The position numbers and the translations under genes were made by a program. This document shows positions 16,020 through 25,015 of a stretch of 64,000 nt of DNA, one piece after another. The stretch spans positions 1-64,000 of the forward strand of contig NZ_JBGCCT010000004.1 in assembly GCF_041260665.1 (NCBI RefSeq), given 5' to 3'. Each line of letters starts with the position of its first letter. Position 1 is the stretch's first letter. Under the pieces are notes generated by a model. It had not been told where the DNA came from. It was given only the letters and a program-made list of their open reading frames with translations, and searched no databases. Source of the stretch: Catenulispora sp. GP43. Its GTDB lineage: Bacteria > Actinomycetota > Actinomycetes > Streptomycetales > Catenulisporaceae.

Positions 16020-18008
16020 ATGGAACGGTTCGACATCGTCATCGTCGGCGGCGGCATCGCCGGCGCCACGGTCGCCAAGACGGTCATCGAGAAGGCCGCC
16101 GCCCGCCGCCCGGCCCGGCATCCCCGCATCCTGATCCTGGAGGCCGGGCGCGCCACCGCGATGAGCGCCGACAAGTACGACACCTACGTGGAGTCCTACC
16201 AGCAGGCGCTCGCCAAGGTCCCCAACTCCCCTTATCCGCCGACCGTCTCCGCGCCGCAGCCGGACGTGCTCGACATCAGCCGCCCGGTGATGGGCCCGGA
16301 CGGCACCACGAAGATCCCCGCCGACAACGGCTACTTCGTGCAGATGGGCCCGTTGCCGTTCGGCAGCGACTACGCCCGCGCGCTCGGCGGCACCACGCTG
16401 CACTGGCTGGGCACCTGCCTGCGGATGCTGCCGAACGACTTCAGGATGCGGTCGGAGTACGGCCGCGGTGTCGACTGGCCGATCACCTATGAGGACCTGA
16501 AGCCCTACTACGAGCGCGCCGAGTGGGACATCATCGGGGTGTCGGCGGACGTCGAGCACCAGTACTACCCGGGCATCGGCGACGACCCGGCGACGTACTT
16601 CAAGAGCAAGAACACGACCAAGTTCCCCGGCGGGGAGTACCACTTCCCGATGGAGGAGATCCCCAGCAGCTATCTGGACGAGTACCTGGCGAAGAAGTCC
16701 GCCGGTCTGGTGGTGAAGCTGAAGGGGGACGACGGCCGGGAGTACAGCTTCCCGATCCGGATCAGCAACACCCCCGTCGGCCGGAACTCCGCGCCGAGCC
16801 CGAAGTACCAGCCGGTCGGCGCGGTCGGGAACGCCGACCGCGGGCAGCGCTGCGAGGGCAACTCCAGCTGCATCCCGATCTGCCCGGTGCAGGCCAAGTA
16901 CAACGCCCTGAAGACGCTGTACGAGCTGATCGTGAAATACCCGGACCGGGACCCGAAGGAGGGCGAGAAGGAGAAGGCGCGGGTCTCGATCCGCAGCCAG
17001 TGCGTGGTCTCCAAGGTCGAGCACACGCAGCGTCCTGAGAAACAGGGCACTGTCACCGGGATCACCTACCTCAGGTACTCCGACGACGGCAGCCCGCCGG
17101 TGGAGGCGACGGTGACCGCGGACCTGTACGTCCTGGCCGCCAACGCCATCGAGAACGCCACCCTGTTGCTGGCCTCCGAGGCCGCCAACAACAGCGGGGA
17201 GGTCGGGCGGAACCTGATGGACCACCCGTTGCTGCTCACCTGGGGCCTGCTGGACGACAGCGCGGGGGCCTACCGCGGACCCGGGTCGACGTCGGGCATC
17301 CCGGCCTTCCGGGACGGCCCGTACCGTTCGGAGCGCACCGCGTTCCGGGTCGAGATCGGCAACTGGGGCTGGAACTTCCCGGAGAACGCGCCCTACGACA
17401 CGGTCCACGACCTGGTCGGCGGGGCCGGCACCGGTACCGCGCAGCTGTACGGCCGACCGCTGCGCAAGCGGCTCGGCGAGATCCTGCCCAAGCAGTTCCG
17501 GATCGCCTGGGAGCTGGAGCAGGACCCTGCGCCGGGCAACCGGGTCACCATCGACGAACGGTACAAGGACGCGCTGGGCATGTACCGGCCGGTCATCCAC
17601 TACGACCTGTCGCCGTACGTCCGCGCCTCGCTGCCGTGGGCCGCCGAGGCCAGCCGGCAGCTGTTCGAGCGGCTCGGCATCGGCGACAAGGTCCAGCGGC
17701 CGGAGTACAAGCCCGGCGACTACACGCACTGGGACGCCGGCGACCCGTCGGAGGTGGACTACGAGGGCAAGACCTACTGGGTCCGCGGCGCCGGCCACGT
17801 CGTCGGCACGCACCGGATGGGCGAGGACCCGGAGGACTCGGTGGTGGACAGCTACCAGCGGAGCCACGACCTGCCGAACATGTACATCGTCGGCTGCGGC
17901 AGCATGCCGACGCTCGGCACGTCCAACCCGACTCTCACCATGACCGCGCTCGCCATCCGCACCGGCGACCACATCGCGGCGCAGCTGAAGGAGAAGAAGG
18001 ACGCATGA
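16020..18008 (+). CDS. GMC-family FAD-dependent oxidoreductase (large subunit)
   Basis: The 662-residue flavoprotein has the FAD-binding VIVGGGIAGA motif at residues 7-16, the GGTTLHW segment of GMC enzymes, and the C-terminal catalytic pair His598 (GTHRMGED) and Asn636 (TSNPTLT). A Cys-rich CEGNSSCIPICPVQ segment near residue 280 is characteristic of the gluconate/sorbitol dehydrogenase branch. AGGAGAACC lies before the ATG. There is no export signal and no cytochrome c subunit nearby, so oxygen could be the electron acceptor, producing peroxide for the DyP in the same operon. The substrate is unknown, likely an alcohol or sugar. Confidence 0.9.
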   Translation: MERFDIVIVGGGIAGATVAKTVIEKAAARRPARHPRILILEAGRATAMSADKYDTYVESYQQALAKVPNSPYPPTVSAPQPDVLDISRPVMGPDGTTKIPADNGYFVQMGPLPFGSDYARALGGTTLHWLGTCLRMLPNDFRMRSEYGRGVDWPITYEDLKPYYERAEWDIIGVSADVEHQYYPGIGDDPATYFKSKNTTKFPGGEYHFPMEEIPSSYLDEYLAKKSAGLVVKLKGDDGREYSFPIRISNTPVGRNSAPSPKYQPVGAVGNADRGQRCEGNSSCIPICPVQAKYNALKTLYELIVKYPDRDPKEGEKEKARVSIRSQCVVSKVEHTQRPEKQGTVTGITYLRYSDDGSPPVEATVTADLYVLAANAIENATLLLASEAANNSGEVGRNLMDHPLLLTWGLLDDSAGAYRGPGSTSGIPAFRDGPYRSERTAFRVEIGNWGWNFPENAPYDTVHDLVGGAGTGTAQLYGRPLRKRLGEILPKQFRIAWELEQDPAPGNRVTIDERYKDALGMYRPVIHYDLSPYVRASLPWAAEASRQLFERLGIGDKVQRPEYKPGDYTHWDAGDPSEVDYEGKTYWVRGAGHVVGTHRMGEDPEDSVVDSYQRSHDLPNMYIVGCGSMPTLGTSNPTLTMTALAIRTGDHIAAQLKEKKDA

Positions 18009-19150
18009 GCGACCAGCCGATGAAGATCCCCACGCTCGCCGACCTGAAGGCCGCGCTCCAGCTGGCCGTCGGCCTGGAACTCAGCACGATCCCGGTGTAC
18101 CTGACCGGCCTGTACTCCATCCCGGAGGGCCGCAACACCGACGCGGCCCAGACGATCCGCAGCGTCGTCATGGAGGAGATGCTGCACATGACGCTGGCGG
18201 CGAACGTGCTGAACGCCATCGGCGAGGTGCCGAGCCCGGAGCCGGTCGACTTCCTGGACCGCAGGCACCTGAGCCCGATCCCGGCCTATCCGCTGGACAG
18301 CCCGCTGATCTCCGGGATCGGCACCCTGGAGCTGCTGCCGCTGTCACCGCACGCCGTGGACAACTACGTGCGGATCGAGCATCCGCTGCACGGGGCCGCC
18401 ACGCTGCAGGCGATCCCCGCCCGGGCCGGCTCCTATCGGACGATCGGCGAGTTCTACCACGCGATCGACATCGCGTTGAAGGACCCGAAGATCTGCCCGG
18501 ACCAGCTGTTCGAACCGGTGAATCAGGTCCCGGTCAGCGAGTACTACGGCGGCGCCGGCGACGTGGTACGGGTGTCCGACCGCAAGACGGCGCGCGAGGC
18601 CGTGCAGAAGATCGTGGAACAGGGCGAGGGGCTGCCCGAGGAGGACCTGCACAAGCCGGCGAAGACGGTCACCGACGCCGACCGGCTCGGCTCGGGCTGG
18701 CAGATGTACTCGCACTACGCGCGGTTCCGGGAGATCCAGGCCGGCCGCAAGTTCCGGCCGGACCAGACCGCCGGCGAGACCCCGGCCGGGGCGATGCTGC
18801 TGGTCGACTACGACCAGGTCGAGCCGGCCGAGTTCGAGCCGCGCAACGGCGACGGCGGCCCGGAGGCGGTGGCGCTGGACGAGTTCGACCTGGCGTATTC
18901 ACTGCTGATCGACGCCGTCTACGCCGCGTTCGGCGGCGGCGGTTCGAACCATTCCGAGCCGCCGCTGACCGGGCTCCAGATCGCCGTGCACGCCATGTAC
19001 GGCTTGAAGAACAAGGCTGTCGCGCTGATGCGCACCCCGAATCCGGAGCGGCCCGGCCGCACCCTGTGCCCGCGGTTCGGCTACGTGGCGATCGGCGGTG
19101 ACCGGGACAAGCTCGTTCAGCGGGTCGAGGAACACAGCGGACACCGGTGA
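18005..19150 (+). CDS. Ferritin-like diiron/heme-domain protein (VioB N-terminal type)
   Basis: This 381-residue protein begins with a ferritin-like helical domain (about residues 8-230) containing LAVGLELSTIPVYL, EEMLHMTLAANVL and YHAI helices, whose Glu/His residues could bind a diiron centre. The domain is the one found at the N terminus of VioB/StaD/RebD iminophenylpyruvate dimer synthases. The C-terminal part (about 250-380) continues with helices ending in VHAMYGLKNKAVALM. It starts by ATGA overlap with the GMC gene and ends the operon before a strong terminator. An oxidative coupling or protective role alongside the peroxidase is plausible but not shown. Confidence 0.82.
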   Translation: MSDQPMKIPTLADLKAALQLAVGLELSTIPVYLTGLYSIPEGRNTDAAQTIRSVVMEEMLHMTLAANVLNAIGEVPSPEPVDFLDRRHLSPIPAYPLDSPLISGIGTLELLPLSPHAVDNYVRIEHPLHGAATLQAIPARAGSYRTIGEFYHAIDIALKDPKICPDQLFEPVNQVPVSEYYGGAGDVVRVSDRKTAREAVQKIVEQGEGLPEEDLHKPAKTVTDADRLGSGWQMYSHYARFREIQAGRKFRPDQTAGETPAGAMLLVDYDQVEPAEFEPRNGDGGPEAVALDEFDLAYSLLIDAVYAAFGGGGSNHSEPPLTGLQIAVHAMYGLKNKAVALMRTPNPERPGRTLCPRFGYVAIGGDRDKLVQRVEEHSGHR

Positions 19151-19176
19151 TCCAACGATGAAGCTGAAGCTGAATC

Positions 19177-19211
19177 GGCGGCCTCCCCGCACAGCCTGCG
19201 GGGAGGCCGCC
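19177..19211. terminator. Strong terminator hairpin between convergent operons
   Basis: A perfect 15-bp stem, GGCGGCCTCCCCGCA (19177-19191) with TGCGGGGAGGCCGCC (19197-19211), closes on a 5-base loop. It lies between the ferritin-like gene (+) and the SpoIIE phosphatase (-) and can serve both. Confidence 0.85.
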
Positions 19212-19225
19212 GCCCGGCGCCGCGG

Positions 19226-19289
19226 CTCACATCGACGGCGGCTCACCTCTGGGGCAACTCACATCGACGGCAACTCACATCGACGGCAG
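19226..19289 (-). repeat. 16-bp tandem repeat spanning the phosphatase stop codon
   Basis: Four adjacent 16-bp units (ctcacatcgacggcgg, ctcacctctggggcaa, ctcacatcgacggcaa, ctcacatcgacggcag on the plus strand). The rightmost encodes the final residues and TGA of the phosphatase; the other three repeat that end beyond the stop. Sixteen is not a multiple of three, so the TGA recurs in each frame. Confidence 0.85.
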
Positions 19290-22010
19290 CGGGAGCGCCT
19301 CCGGCGCCTCATGCCGAGGCGGGGTCTGCGCGGGGACGAGCGCCGGGAAGGCCTGTTCGGCCCAGATGATCTTGCCGTGCGGGGTGTAGCGGGTCCCCCA
19401 GCGCTGGGTGAGCTGCGCGACCATGAACAGCCCGCGGCCGCCCTCGTCGGTGATCGCCGCGTACGTCAGGTGCGGCGAGGTGTTGCTGCCGTCGGAGACC
19501 TCCAGGATCAGGCTGCGGTCGCGCAGGAGCCGGACCCGCACCGGCTCCGAGCCGTAGCGGATGGCGTTGGTGACCAGCTCGCTCAGGGCCACCTCGGTGG
19601 CGAAGGACAGCTCGTCCAGGCCCCATTCTTCCAGTGTCGCGTTGCTCCACGCCCGGATGTCGGCGACGGCGGCCGGATCGGAGGGCACGTCGCGCTCCGC
19701 GACCCGGTCCGGGCCGAGCACCCGGGTCTTGGCGATCAGCAGGGCCACGTCGTCCTGCGGGTGCTCCGGCAGCAGCGCCTCCAGCACCGCCCGGCAGTTC
19801 TCCTCCGGCTCCCGGTCGCCTTGCGACAGCGCCGCGCGCAGCAGGTCCATGCCGACGTCGAAGTCCCGGGTGCGCTCCTCGATCAGGCCGTCGGTGTAGA
19901 GCACGATCTGGGTGCCCTCGGCCAGCTCCATCTGGGTCGACTCGTAGGGCATCCCGCTCGCGCCGAGCGGAGGGCCGGTCGGCAGGTCCGGGAAGACGAC
20001 CTCGCCGCCGGGCGCGACCAGCGCGGGCGGCGGGTGGCCGGCGGTCGCGACGGTGCACACCCGGGTGGTCGGGTCGTAGATCGCGTACAGACAGGTGGCG
20101 CCGGTGACGCCGATCCCGCCACCGCTGTCGGTCTCCTCCTGGTCGATCCGGTTGACCAGCTCGTCGAGGTGGCCGAGCAGCTCGTTCGGCGGCAGGTCGA
20201 GGGCGGAGAAGTTGTGGACCGCGGTGCGCAGCCGGCCCATGGTGGCCGCGGCGTGCAGCCCGTGGCCGACCACGTCGCCCACCACCAGGGCGACCCGGCT
20301 GCCGGGCAGCGGGATCACGTCGAACCAGTCACCGCTCACCCCGGACTGCGCCGGCAGATAGCGGTGCGCGACCTCCAGGGCGCTCTGGTCGGGCAGAGCG
20401 CGCGGCAGCAGGCTGCGCTGCAGGGTCACGGCCATGGCGTGCTCGCGGGTGTAGCGGCGGGCGTTGTCGATGCTGACCGCGGCGCGCGCGACCAGCTCCT
20501 CGGCCAGCGAGCGGTCCTCGTCGTCGAACGGCTCGGGCTTGCCCGACCGCCAGAAGTTGACCACGCCCAGGATGATGCCGCGGGCGTTCAGCGGGGTGGT
20601 GATCAAGCTGTGGACACCGTAGTCCATGATGCGCCTGGTCAGCGCCGGGTCCTGGGCGTGCCAGCCGGGCGCGTCCGCGAGGTCCGGGACGACCTGCGAG
20701 CGGCCGCTGTCGAAGCCGCGGGCCATCGGGGAGGACGGGATGTAGGCGGTGAGCTTGCCGACCGGATAGAACGGGTAATCGGCGCGGATGCCGTGGACGG
20801 CGGTGCGGCGCAGGTTGACGGCGCCGGCGGTGGGCTCGTCGCCGTGCAGCACCGGGTCGGCGAGGTCGACGGTGACGAAGTCCGCGAAGCCGGGCACCGC
20901 GACCCGGGCCAGTTCCTCGGCGGTGCGCTCGACGTCCAGCGTGGTCCCGACGCCGGCGCCGGCCTCGTACAGCAGGGCCAGGCGCTGGCCGGCCACCTCG
21001 GCCTTGCCGGACAGCGCGAGCAGCTCGGTGGAGTCGCGGATGGTGGCGACGGTGCCCATGGCGCGGCTGTTCGGGTCGGTCGGCCGCTGGTTGACCACGA
21101 CGAGCCGGCTGCCGACGTGGAGCAGTTCGTCGGTGACCGTCCGGCCCGACACCAACAGCTCGACCGTCTCCGGGGACAGGCCCGCGATGTCGCCCAGGTA
21201 CCGGCCCTCGGCCTTGGCGGGCAGGCCCAGCAGGGCCCGTGCCTCGTCGTTGGCCAGCAGCAGCTGCCCGTCCTGGCCGACGATGACCACGCCCTCGCGG
21301 ACCGCGTGCAGGACGGCGTCGTGGTGCTCGTACATCCGGGCCAGCTCGACCGGGTCCATGCCGTGCGTCTGGCGCTTCACCCGCCGGGCGATCAGCGCGG
21401 TGCCGATGGTGGCGATCGCGACGCCGGCGGCGCCGATGCCCAGGATCACCGGCAGCTGCCGGCTGCTGACGGCGGTGACGTGCTTGACCACCAGCCCGGC
21501 CGACACCAGGGCCGGGATCGAGCCGTTCGGGGCGAAGACCGGGACGGTCGCCTGGACCTCGTGGCCCAGCGGGCCGTGCACGCTCTCGGTGTAGATCTGC
21601 CCGTGCAGCGACGGGCCGATGGTGCCGACGAACCGCTGGCCGATCTTGCTCGGGATCGGGTGCGTGTAGCGGATCCCCTGGTCGTTCATGACCACGATGA
21701 AGTCCACGCCGGCCACCTTGCGGGTGGCCTCGGTGATCGGCTGGAGGATGGCCGTGGGGTTCGGCGTCTTGAGCGCGGCGAGCAGACCGGGGGAATGCGC
21801 GAAGGTCTCCGCGACGGCGATCGACTTGTTCCTCGCCTCGGCGTCGCTGTTCCGCCGCGACTCCAGAACCTGCGCGACGATCGCCCCGAACACGAGCAGG
21901 ACCACGACCACGAGTTCCAGCGCGAATACCTGAGTAGCCACGCTTCGCCGGTTTCTCGCGATCAGCGGCTTTCTGAGTACACTCCACCGCCGGTCGACAC
22001 GCTCGACCAT
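19275..22010 (-). CDS. Membrane sensor SpoIIE-type serine phosphatase with RsbW-like kinase domain
   Basis: A 911-residue signalling protein likely to act on anti-sigma-factor antagonists. Order: TM1 (about 28-48), extracytoplasmic single-CACHE-like sensor (about 50-180, with DFIVVMNDQGIRYTHP), TM2 (about 183-205), PAS domain (about 220-335), GAF domain (about 345-525), PP2C/SpoIIE phosphatase (about 545-765, with SGDWFDVI, VVGDVVGHG and YTDGLIE metal-binding segments) and a C-terminal HATPase of the anti-sigma kinase type (about 775-895, LSELVTNAIRYG, DEGGRGL). Having phosphatase and kinase in one chain lets one receptor tune an antagonist both ways. It is monocistronic and ends within a 16-bp repeat. 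Confidence 0.92.
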   Translation of the reverse strand: MVERVDRRWSVLRKPLIARNRRSVATQVFALELVVVVLLVFGAIVAQVLESRRNSDAEARNKSIAVAETFAHSPGLLAALKTPNPTAILQPITEATRKVAGVDFIVVMNDQGIRYTHPIPSKIGQRFVGTIGPSLHGQIYTESVHGPLGHEVQATVPVFAPNGSIPALVSAGLVVKHVTAVSSRQLPVILGIGAAGVAIATIGTALIARRVKRQTHGMDPVELARMYEHHDAVLHAVREGVVIVGQDGQLLLANDEARALLGLPAKAEGRYLGDIAGLSPETVELLVSGRTVTDELLHVGSRLVVVNQRPTDPNSRAMGTVATIRDSTELLALSGKAEVAGQRLALLYEAGAGVGTTLDVERTAEELARVAVPGFADFVTVDLADPVLHGDEPTAGAVNLRRTAVHGIRADYPFYPVGKLTAYIPSSPMARGFDSGRSQVVPDLADAPGWHAQDPALTRRIMDYGVHSLITTPLNARGIILGVVNFWRSGKPEPFDDEDRSLAEELVARAAVSIDNARRYTREHAMAVTLQRSLLPRALPDQSALEVAHRYLPAQSGVSGDWFDVIPLPGSRVALVVGDVVGHGLHAAATMGRLRTAVHNFSALDLPPNELLGHLDELVNRIDQEETDSGGGIGVTGATCLYAIYDPTTRVCTVATAGHPPPALVAPGGEVVFPDLPTGPPLGASGMPYESTQMELAEGTQIVLYTDGLIEERTRDFDVGMDLLRAALSQGDREPEENCRAVLEALLPEHPQDDVALLIAKTRVLGPDRVAERDVPSDPAAVADIRAWSNATLEEWGLDELSFATEVALSELVTNAIRYGSEPVRVRLLRDRSLILEVSDGSNTSPHLTYAAITDEGGRGLFMVAQLTQRWGTRYTPHGKIIWAEQAFPALVPAQTPPRHEAPEALPLPSM

Positions 22011-22135
22011 GAAATTGTTTCTACCACTATGTCGGGATTATTCCAGCGGAAAATCTTCGCCGTCTCGCCCCTTGGAATCCGGCGTCCGTCCGGCCGTGGT
22101 GCTGGTCGTGCTGGTCGTACCGGTGGGACGGGTGA

Positions 22136-23089
22136 TCACGAATCAGCCGCCTCAGGCACGAGGCCCAGGACCCGGAACGGCTGGCCGCCGTTGTCCACGA
22201 TGGTCGAGTGCTGTTTGCCGGCGGCGACCCAGTCGATCTCGAAGTCGAACGTGCAGGCCGCGTGGTCGGTGAGCGCGACGTAGAACTCCTCGGACGATCC
22301 CGCGGAGACGCAGTAGTAGTCGCCGGAGCTTGGCGAAGGGCTGGCGACGATCTGCGGCGCCGAGGCGTCGAGGTCGACGGTGAACTTCCGTACCGGCTGC
22401 TCGCCTCCGCATCCGCCGCAGGGCAGGTACACCAGAACGCCTGCTTTCGGTGCGCTGGAGCGCTGCACGTCGACGACGCGGAATCCGCTGATCAAGATTT
22501 GATCAAGACTCTCGGTCTGGATGGTCACCGTCACCGCGCTCTGGGCGTAAATCCGCTCGAGCCCGGGCTCCTGAGTGAGGGGCGTCCCGTTCTCCAACGA
22601 CGTGTTCAGCGCGGACTCGGTGCCCGGCCAGCAGTAGTCGGCCCCGCTGATGTTCATGCCCAGCACCGACGTCTCGATGGTCGCAGCCGCGGGGCCCGCC
22701 GCCGCGGCGGTTCCCGTCCCCGGCTGGCCGGCGGAGGTGCGGTCGGTATGGCCGGTGCGGTCGACGAGGTCCGCCGCTGAAGCCGCGGCCGCCAAGGCGA
22801 AGGCCAGCCCGGCGACGGCCACGAACATCCAGGTCGGACCGCCCACCGTGACCGTGGGCCGGTCGCCGGTCCCCACGACCTGCCTGCTCCGCGGTGCGCC
22901 GGCGACCTGGGCGACGGGTCCTGGACCGGCGGGCACCGGCCCGAACGCGGCCGATATCGGCCCGCTCGACTCGGCGCTGCGGCGACCCGTATGCGTTTCT
23001 TCGCCTGACTGCTCTCGCCGGTCCGCGAAGGTCGGGCCCCAGGCCGCGACCACGGAGACGAGGGCGACGCCGAGCGAGGTGGCCACCAC
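22136..23089 (-). CDS. Membrane-anchored protein of unknown function
   Basis: The 317-residue product has a mildly hydrophobic start, a Pro/Gly-rich stretch, a clear transmembrane helix at about 88-108 (WMFVAVAGLAFALAAA) and an exported domain of about 190 residues with six cysteines, including a PCGGCGG turn. The exported domain is beta-rich and repetitive in Thr/Val, like binding modules. I do not recognise the family. The GTG start at 23089 is uncertain. It is followed 125 bases later by the phosphatase gene on the same strand. Confidence 0.55.
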   Translation of the reverse strand: MVATSLGVALVSVVAAWGPTFADRREQSGEETHTGRRSAESSGPISAAFGPVPAGPGPVAQVAGAPRSRQVVGTGDRPTVTVGGPTWMFVAVAGLAFALAAAASAADLVDRTGHTDRTSAGQPGTGTAAAAGPAAATIETSVLGMNISGADYCWPGTESALNTSLENGTPLTQEPGLERIYAQSAVTVTIQTESLDQILISGFRVVDVQRSSAPKAGVLVYLPCGGCGGEQPVRKFTVDLDASAPQIVASPSPSSGDYYCVSAGSSEEFYVALTDHAACTFDFEIDWVAAGKQHSTIVDNGGQPFRVLGLVPEAADS

Positions 23090-23119
23090 CGACCGGTAGC
23101 CGGCGACGGCAAAGAGGCC

Positions 23120-23564
23120 ATGGTGGTTGTAGTCGGCCAGAACGGCGGGACGCCGGGGACGACGGTGGTCGGGCTACGCATTCCGTCGGACGGCAGCAGC
23201 TTCTCGGTCCGGATCCTGGCGACACCGAGCCCGACCCGTACCTGATCAGTCAGGAACGGCTGGCGCGGTTCCGGCGGCACTTCGGCGGACCGGCGGTCGG
23301 TCGCCATCGGCGGGTGGCAGCTGATCGGGCTGTTCATGCACAAGCCCCCGGCGATCAACTCCGCACGAGCACGTGGTGCTGTTCAGCGGTGGCGCCCTGC
23401 TCGTCGGCGCGCCGTCTCTCGGACCGGTCCCGGCGGGCACTGCGGCCTGGAACCTCGGGCTGCGCTGCAACGGCCTCGTCGAGTACCGCTTCTCCGGGGC
23501 CACCGTGCGCGTCCGGTTGCTGCGAGCAGCAGACCTCGGCATACGAGGGAACTCAAAGCGGTAA
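23120..23564 (+). pseudogene. Degraded reading frame, three in-frame pieces separated by frameshifts
   Basis: Plausible protein-like stretches occur in successive frames: a 41-codon frame from ATG 23120 (after AAAGAGG) reading VVVVGQNGGTPGTTVVGLRI and ending at TGA 23243-23245; a middle segment with IGGWQLIGLFMHKPPAIN in another frame; and a segment from 23373 to TAA 23562-23564 reading VVLFSGGALLVGAP and onward. No single frame spans them. This looks like a decayed gene of unknown family rather than separate small genes, but the 41-codon frame could be a real short gene. Confidence 0.35.
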
Positions 23565-23587
23565 CCTCGACGCGCGCCATCCAAGAG

Positions 23588-23609
23588 CACAGCAAGAACA
23601 CAGCAAGAA
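23588..23609. repeat. 11-bp direct repeat upstream of the lipoprotein gene
   Basis: Two perfect head-to-tail copies of cacagcaagaa lie about 40 bases before the lipoprotein start. They may be a regulator site or replication slippage. Confidence 0.6.
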
Positions 23610-23649
23610 CACGGCCAGAGATCGCGATCGGCGAGGCGGGGGAAAGCGA

Positions 23650-24639
23650 ATGCCCGGGCACAGTGCACAGCCAGAAAGACTGCGTGCCGTTCGCGGCGTG
23701 GCGGCGGTCGCCGGTGTGGCGATCGCGGTGGCGGTGGTCGCAGGCTGCGCCAGCAGGAACGGGCTCGCGGCGCGGTCGGACAAGTCCCCTGACGGGGCGA
23801 TCCAGTTCGCGGCAGCTCGGGTCGCCGCGGCGAAGAGCGTCCACGTCCACGGGACGGTCTCCGGCGGTATCTCCGGGACGGTCGACGGTTCGGTCGTCTT
23901 CGCGCCGACCCTGCAGGGCGAGCTGACCCTGACGACCGACCATGACGCGGACATGGTTCCCACCCACATCCTCTACGACGGCACGAGCTTCTACACCTCG
24001 ATACCAAAGGGCTTCGGCGCCACCTCCAAGACCAAGCCGAACGCCTCGTGGTTCGCGATGAACGTGGCCGACCTCGTGCCGAAGAACTCGCGGGTCCTCA
24101 GCATGCTGAAATCCGACCCGGCGGCGCTCGTCAAGGAAATCCTGGCGAAGGGCAAGTTCACCCAGGCCGGGACGGGCAAGGCCGACGGCGTCGCCGCGAC
24201 CCACTTCGCCGCCGACCTCGCCGGCGATGCCGCCGGCCACGCCGACGTCTGGCTCGACGCCTCCGGCCTCCCGGTCGAGATCGTCGTCCAGTCCGCCGCG
24301 GACAAGCAGCCCGCCAGCCGCACCGAGCTGCATTTCAGCCAGTGGGGCGAGCCGGTCGCGATCAAGGCTCCCCCGGCCGACCAGGTCCTCACCGAACAGG
24401 ACGAGATCAACTTCGCGATCTCCGGCCAGCAGTTCAAGATCGGCGGCGACCAGCTGAACGGTTCGACGTTCGCGCAGAACGGCGGCGTCATCATCGGCGA
24501 CCCTCCGTCGAGCGGCCCGACTCAGCCGATCTGCGTCCCGGTCAGCCTCCCGTCGCAGCCCCAGCAGGCCCAGCCGGCCCCGACGAGCGTGTGCCTCACG
24601 TTCTCGTCAACCGCCGGCGCGGTGAAGATCAACCCTTAG
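23650..24639 (+). CDS. LppX/LprG-like lipoprotein
   Basis: A 329-residue lipoprotein with signal sequence and lipobox VVAGC (acylated Cys33). The mature domain (about 40-235) matches the LppX_LprAFG pattern seen in actinobacteria: FAAARVAAAKSVHVHG, a GTVDGSVVF strand, DGTSFYTSIP and HADVWLDASGLPVEI. These half-barrel proteins bind and move lipids or lipoglycans at the cell surface. A Pro/Gln-rich tail with two cysteines follows (about 285-329). The ATG at 23650 has GGGGGAAAG upstream. It is probably monocistronic and converges with a small membrane protein, overlapping it by 11 bases. Confidence 0.82.
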   Translation: MPGHSAQPERLRAVRGVAAVAGVAIAVAVVAGCASRNGLAARSDKSPDGAIQFAAARVAAAKSVHVHGTVSGGISGTVDGSVVFAPTLQGELTLTTDHDADMVPTHILYDGTSFYTSIPKGFGATSKTKPNASWFAMNVADLVPKNSRVLSMLKSDPAALVKEILAKGKFTQAGTGKADGVAATHFAADLAGDAAGHADVWLDASGLPVEIVVQSAADKQPASRTELHFSQWGEPVAIKAPPADQVLTEQDEINFAISGQQFKIGGDQLNGSTFAQNGGVIIGDPPSSGPTQPICVPVSLPSQPQQAQPAPTSVCLTFSSTAGAVKINP

Positions 24640-24832
24640 CCCCACCACCGCTGCCCACGCGCCTGCCACCACGCATCTTCTGCGCTCGCAGGCGACGGGT
24701 GATATCGGAGGGGTCTTCGCGCGTGCGCGGCGCGCCGACGTCGCGCGGCTCCGAGATGACCACCGCCAGCGTGGTCACGAGCAGGATCAGTCCGAGGATC
24801 AGCAACGTGGCGAGAAGGCCACCGGCATACAT
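24629..24832 (-). CDS. Small single-span membrane protein
   Basis: The 67-residue product has one strong transmembrane helix (residues 4-25, GGLLATLLILGLILLVTT) and a basic cytosolic tail rich in Arg, including TRRLRAQKMRGG. The ATG at 24832 is chosen because GAAGGGAG precedes it; a GTG at 24991 would add 53 residues with no hydrophobic content. The family is unknown. The last 11 bases overlap the convergent lipoprotein gene. Confidence 0.55.
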   Translation of the reverse strand: MYAGGLLATLLILGLILLVTTLAVVISEPRDVGAPRTREDPSDITRRLRAQKMRGGRRVGSGGGAKG

Positions 24833-25015
24833 GACGATGTCTCCCTTCGTAGTGTCCAGGCATCCCTTGTGGCCCTGATCGGCGGGCTCAAACGATGGCC
24901 CCTCCACCGGATCGTCGACCTCTGGCGATACCCGCGCGGTATCGCCCTTGCGCAATCGGTCTTGGACAGCTGCCGAGGGCGGCTGCTGCACTGGGGTTGA
25001 TCAAAGGAGTCAGCC

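Noticed and set aside
15018-17972. 984-codon minus-strand frame across the redox operon
   Set aside because: It is opposite two well-defined enzymes and has no recognisable domain.
19098-22283. 1061-codon plus-strand frame through the phosphatase region
   Set aside because: Antisense shadow of the SpoIIE gene; no ribosome site and biased Arg/Gly/Val composition.
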